A stretch of DNA of 32,886 nucleotides. Source: Isoptericola sp. (GTDB taxonomy: Bacteria > Actinomycetota > Actinomycetes > Actinomycetales > Cellulomonadaceae). This document shows positions 30,795 to 32,886 of this stretch, in pieces. Where the stretch lies: NCBI GenBank assembly GCA_031181105.1, contig JAPSLD010000010.1, positions 1 through 32,886 on the forward strand, in the 5' to 3' direction. The stretch's first letter is position 1; every line of letters begins with the position of its first letter. The translations under genes were made by a program, and so were the position numbers. The notes under the pieces are model-generated. The model did not search any database and was not told the DNA's origin. It saw only the letters and a program-made list of their open reading frames with translations.

Positions 30795-31391
30795 TCACGC
30801 CCGGGGCGCGCGGTCCCGGTCCGGGGCCTGCGTCGCGAGCCAGCGCTCGACGTCGTGGCGGCTGCGCAGGCGCACGACGAGGAGACCGGGCGCGACGTCG
30901 GCGAGCCTGGCGTCGAGCCCGTCGAGCTTCCGCCGCGTCCGCCACGCCCACCGCACGATGTGGTCCGCGTCGCCGAAGACCGACCACAACGGCGGCTCGA
31001 CGTTGCCGTTCCACAGCTCGATCCTGCCCAGGCGCCGGCGCAGGGTGCGGACGACGACCTGCCGCATCACGACGACGGTCGGCAGGTCGAGCCACACGAG
31101 GACCTCCGCGCGCTCGAGCAGGAGTCGGCGCACCTCGCGGTACTGCCACTCGGTGACCCACGCGTCGGTCGCGACGAGCGCGCGGACGTCGTCGGCGAAC
31201 TGCGGGCGCGACGTCCAGCCCGGCCCCCAGTGGAGCGCGTCGATCTCGGTGTGCGGCAGGGCCCAGAGCGCACCGACGCGGCCGGCGAGGGTCGTCTTGC
31301 CCGATCCGGAGGTTCCCGCGACCAGGACGCGGCGCGGCCGTCGTCCGAGCACCTGGGCGACGTCGTCGTGGGGACCGAGGAGCGGGGGCAC
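30795..31391 (-). CDS. P-loop adenylate-kinase-like/topology-modulation-type protein
   Basis: 198 aa cytoplasmic NTPase. Walker A GTSGSGKTTLA lies at about residue 25, followed by HTEIDALHWGPGW, a segment typical of the FlaR/adenylate-kinase-like group, and LVWLDLPTVVVMRQVVVRTLRRR with the LID-like basic region. The substrate is unknown (small-molecule kinase suspected). The start is taken at GTG 31391 because TACGAT lies 6 nt before it (leaderless layout); a longer upstream frame would add about 44 residues without family similarity. 73 bp upstream of ggt on the same strand. Confidence 0.8.
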   Translation of the reverse strand: MPPLLGPHDDVAQVLGRRPRRVLVAGTSGSGKTTLAGRVGALWALPHTEIDALHWGPGWTSRPQFADDVRALVATDAWVTEWQYREVRRLLLERAEVLVWLDLPTVVVMRQVVVRTLRRRLGRIELWNGNVEPPLWSVFGDADHIVRWAWRTRRKLDGLDARLADVAPGLLVVRLRSRHDVERWLATQAPDRDRAPRA

Positions 31392-31397
31392 CCCGGG

Positions 31398-31403
31398 ATC
31401 GTA
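31398..31403 (-). promoter_or_regulatory. -10 element of a leaderless promoter (P-loop gene)
   Basis: TACGAT on the minus strand, exactly 6 nt before the GTG at 31391. Confidence 0.5.
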
Positions 31404-31427
31404 GTCGTCGACCCCGTGCCGTGGAGA

Positions 31428-31462
31428 GAAGTTTCCCTGACGGTTGACATCCGGAAAGTTCC
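31428..31462 (+). promoter_or_regulatory. Promoter region with paired GAAAGTT-type boxes (phosphodiester glycosidase gene)
   Basis: GAAGTTTCC (31428-31436) and GGAAAGTTC (31453-31461) form an inverted repeat matching at 8 of 9 positions. The 16-nt spacer holds TTGACA (31444-31449), a good -35 hexamer. The arrangement would let a bound repressor cover the -35. Similar GAAAGTTTCC-type operators exist upstream of actinobacterial glycan-degradation genes, from general knowledge; the regulator is unknown. Confidence 0.45.
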
Positions 31463-31525
31463 TGGCAACCTGGCGACGGGAGGCTGACGACGGCGTCCGC
31501 CCCATCCTGCCCTGGAGGAACACCC

Positions 31526-32886
31526 ATGCGCCGAGCAGTGCCGCCCGTCCGCAGACTCGCCGTCGCGCTGCCCGCCGGCGTGCTGGCCCTGGCGCTCGCG
31601 GCGCTCGCGGCGCCCGCGGCGTCCGCGGCGTCCGCCGCCGCGGCCCCGAGCGCCGCCGGGGCGCCGTCGAGCGCGCTCGCGCTGTCCGACGACGTCGCCG
31701 ACCTCCCGCTGGACGACGCCGGCGCGGCGATCGTCACGCGCCACGAGGAGCGGCTGATCGCCCCCGGGCTCGAGCACACGTCGTTCGCCCGGGTGTCCGC
31801 CGACGGCTGGCTCAGCGGCGAGGTGCTCGTCGTCGACCTGGACGACGGCGCCGCGCGGTTCGGCTACGTCGGTGCCCCGGACGTCGCGGGCAACGCCACG
31901 GTCACCGAGATGGCCGAGGCGCGCGGCGCCGTCGCCGCCGTCAACGGCGACTTCTTCGACATCAACAACTCGGGCGCCGCGCTGGGCGCCGCCGTCGACG
32001 ACGGGCGGCTGCTCAAGTCCCCCGCGCCCGGCCGGAACAAGGCGGTCGTGTTCGGCTCGGACGGCATGGGCCGGCTGGCCCAGCTCTTCCTGAGCGGCTC
32101 GATCACGATCCCGTCCGGCGGCGCGAGCCGCGAGATCGCCGTGGACGGCCTCAACGTCACGGGCGTCCCGGCGGGCGGCGTCGCCGTCTTCGACGCGGCC
32201 TGGGGCGACGTCGCGCGCACCCGCCCGCTCGCCGCGGGCGAGCAGGGCGTCGAGGTGCAGGTCGAGATGGCCGGCGACGGCACGTCCGGCACGGTCGTCG
32301 GCGTCGGGGAGCCGGGGGAGGGGCGGCTGCCCGACGGCGTGCGCGCCGTCGTGGCCCGTCCCGGTGCGGCCGCCGACGCGCTCGCCGCCCTGGCGCCCGG
32401 CGACGAGGTCACGCTCGCGTACGGGCTGCGCGAGGACGCCGGCGACGTCGCGGTGGCGATCGGCGGCGACCCCGCCGACTGGCTGCTCGAGGACGGTGAC
32501 GTCACCACGGCGACCGGCGACTTCGCCCGGCTGCGCCACCCGCGCACGGCGATCGGCTTCGACGCGTCGGGGACCACGGCGTACCTGGTCGTGGTCGACG
32601 GACGCCAGGCGCAGAGCATCGGCATGAGCCTGCCCGAGCTCGGCCGGTTCATGGCGCAGATCGGGGCCGACGACGCGCTCAACCTCGACGGCGGCGGCTC
32701 GTCGCAGATGAACGCCCGCCTGCCGGGCGACGCCGCGACGTCGGTGCTCAACAACCCGTCCGACGGCGTCGAGCGGCGTGACGCCAACGGGCTCGGCCTC
32801 TTCGTGGACGCCGGGTCGGGCGAGGTGCACGCCTACGACGTGCGCACGGCCACGGCCTCCGGCGACGCGCTGCGCGTCTTCCCGGG
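31526..32886 (+). CDS. Secreted phosphodiester glycosidase (NAGPA domain), 3' truncated
   Basis: At least 453 residues, open to the right edge of the window. Signal peptide: MRRAVPPVRRL followed by an Ala/Leu-rich core and a likely AxA cleavage near residue 35-40. The NAGPA (phosphodiester glycosidase) domain is shown by VAAVNGDFFDINNSGAALG (about 132-150), AVFDAAWG, HPRTAIGFDASGTTAYLVVVDG and INLDGGGSS-type NLDGGGSSQM (about 389-398). In the family this domain removes N-acetylglucosamine from phosphodiester-linked glycans. TGGAGG precedes ATG by 7 nt. The visible part ends just after the domain; additional C-terminal modules lie beyond the window. Confidence 0.87.
   Translation, partial: MRRAVPPVRRLAVALPAGVLALALAALAAPAASAASAAAAPSAAGAPSSALALSDDVADLPLDDAGAAIVTRHEERLIAPGLEHTSFARVSADGWLSGEVLVVDLDDGAARFGYVGAPDVAGNATVTEMAEARGAVAAVNGDFFDINNSGAALGAAVDDGRLLKSPAPGRNKAVVFGSDGMGRLAQLFLSGSITIPSGGASREIAVDGLNVTGVPAGGVAVFDAAWGDVARTRPLAAGEQGVEVQVEMAGDGTSGTVVGVGEPGEGRLPDGVRAVVARPGAAADALAALAPGDEVTLAYGLREDAGDVAVAIGGDPADWLLEDGDVTTATGDFARLRHPRTAIGFDASGTTAYLVVVDGRQAQSIGMSLPELGRFMAQIGADDALNLDGGGSSQMNARLPGDAATSVLNNPSDGVERRDANGLGLFVDAGSGEVHAYDVRTATASGDALRVFP

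Noticed and set aside
1-32886. CRISPR arrays, transposons, integrases, prophage genes, tRNA or rRNA genes
   Set aside because: No repeat-spacer pattern, transposase or integrase motif, or conserved RNA gene sequence was seen on either strand.

Overview
The window (32,886 bp, very high G+C, GTG starts common, codon third positions dominated by G/C) looks like chromosomal DNA of a Gram-positive actinobacterium. Its gene content (tandem glycine riboswitch on gcvPTH, ATPase-less sugar ABC operon with a LacI-type operator, PQQ-type sugar dehydrogenase with a PKD domain, ANTAR protein, many apparently leaderless genes) fits Micrococcales such as the Cellulomonas/Cellulosimicrobium/Promicromonospora group; that placement is an inference. 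I see no rRNA, tRNA, CRISPR array, transposase, integrase or prophage gene.

Layout. 1-299: 3' end of a secreted carbohydrate-active protein (F5/8 type C domain), closed by a strong hairpin terminator. 373-4639: thioesterase with an unusual structured leader, NmrA-like SDR, low-molecular-weight phosphotyrosine phosphatase with a coupled GNAT acetyltransferase, and an alpha/beta hydrolase. 4689-8147: DUF2231 membrane protein, a coupled DUF1992/NIF3-like pair, and a class I aminotransferase. 8161-11046: PAS-ANTAR regulator divergent from a stress-type SDR and a DUF6098-like protein, then an orphan nucleotidyltransferase. 11160-12763: two coupled endonuclease/exonuclease/phosphatase paralogues. 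12735-17192 (minus): a sugar ABC importer operon (binding lipoprotein, two permeases, zinc dehydrogenase), every junction a 4-nt overlap. 17383-19422: two small membrane proteins and a LysR regulator. 19423-24754: a small unrecognised ORF, hairpins, a tandem glycine riboswitch and gcvP-gcvT-gcvH. 25011-25828: a stand-alone LuxR-type HTH protein and a Nudix hydrolase. 26158-32886: secreted functions: glucose/sorbosone dehydrogenase-PKD protein, gamma-glutamyltransferase, a P-loop kinase-like protein, and the 5' part of a secreted phosphodiester glycosidase.

The best candidate for something undescribed is the minus-strand leader at about 1225-1434 upstream of the thioesterase gene. A promoter-like element is followed almost at once by a 20-codon ORF. 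That ORF contains a 16-nt stretch able to pair with essentially the whole 16S rRNA 3' tail, and it is followed by two hairpins and a three-way-junction fold. A second general signal is that nine genes have a -10-like hexamer exactly 6-7 nt before the start codon, which implies widespread leaderless transcription. Other points to check are an inverted repeat between gcvT and gcvH, a direct repeat in the long leader of the sugar dehydrogenase, and paired GAAAGTT-type boxes around the promoter of the last gene.
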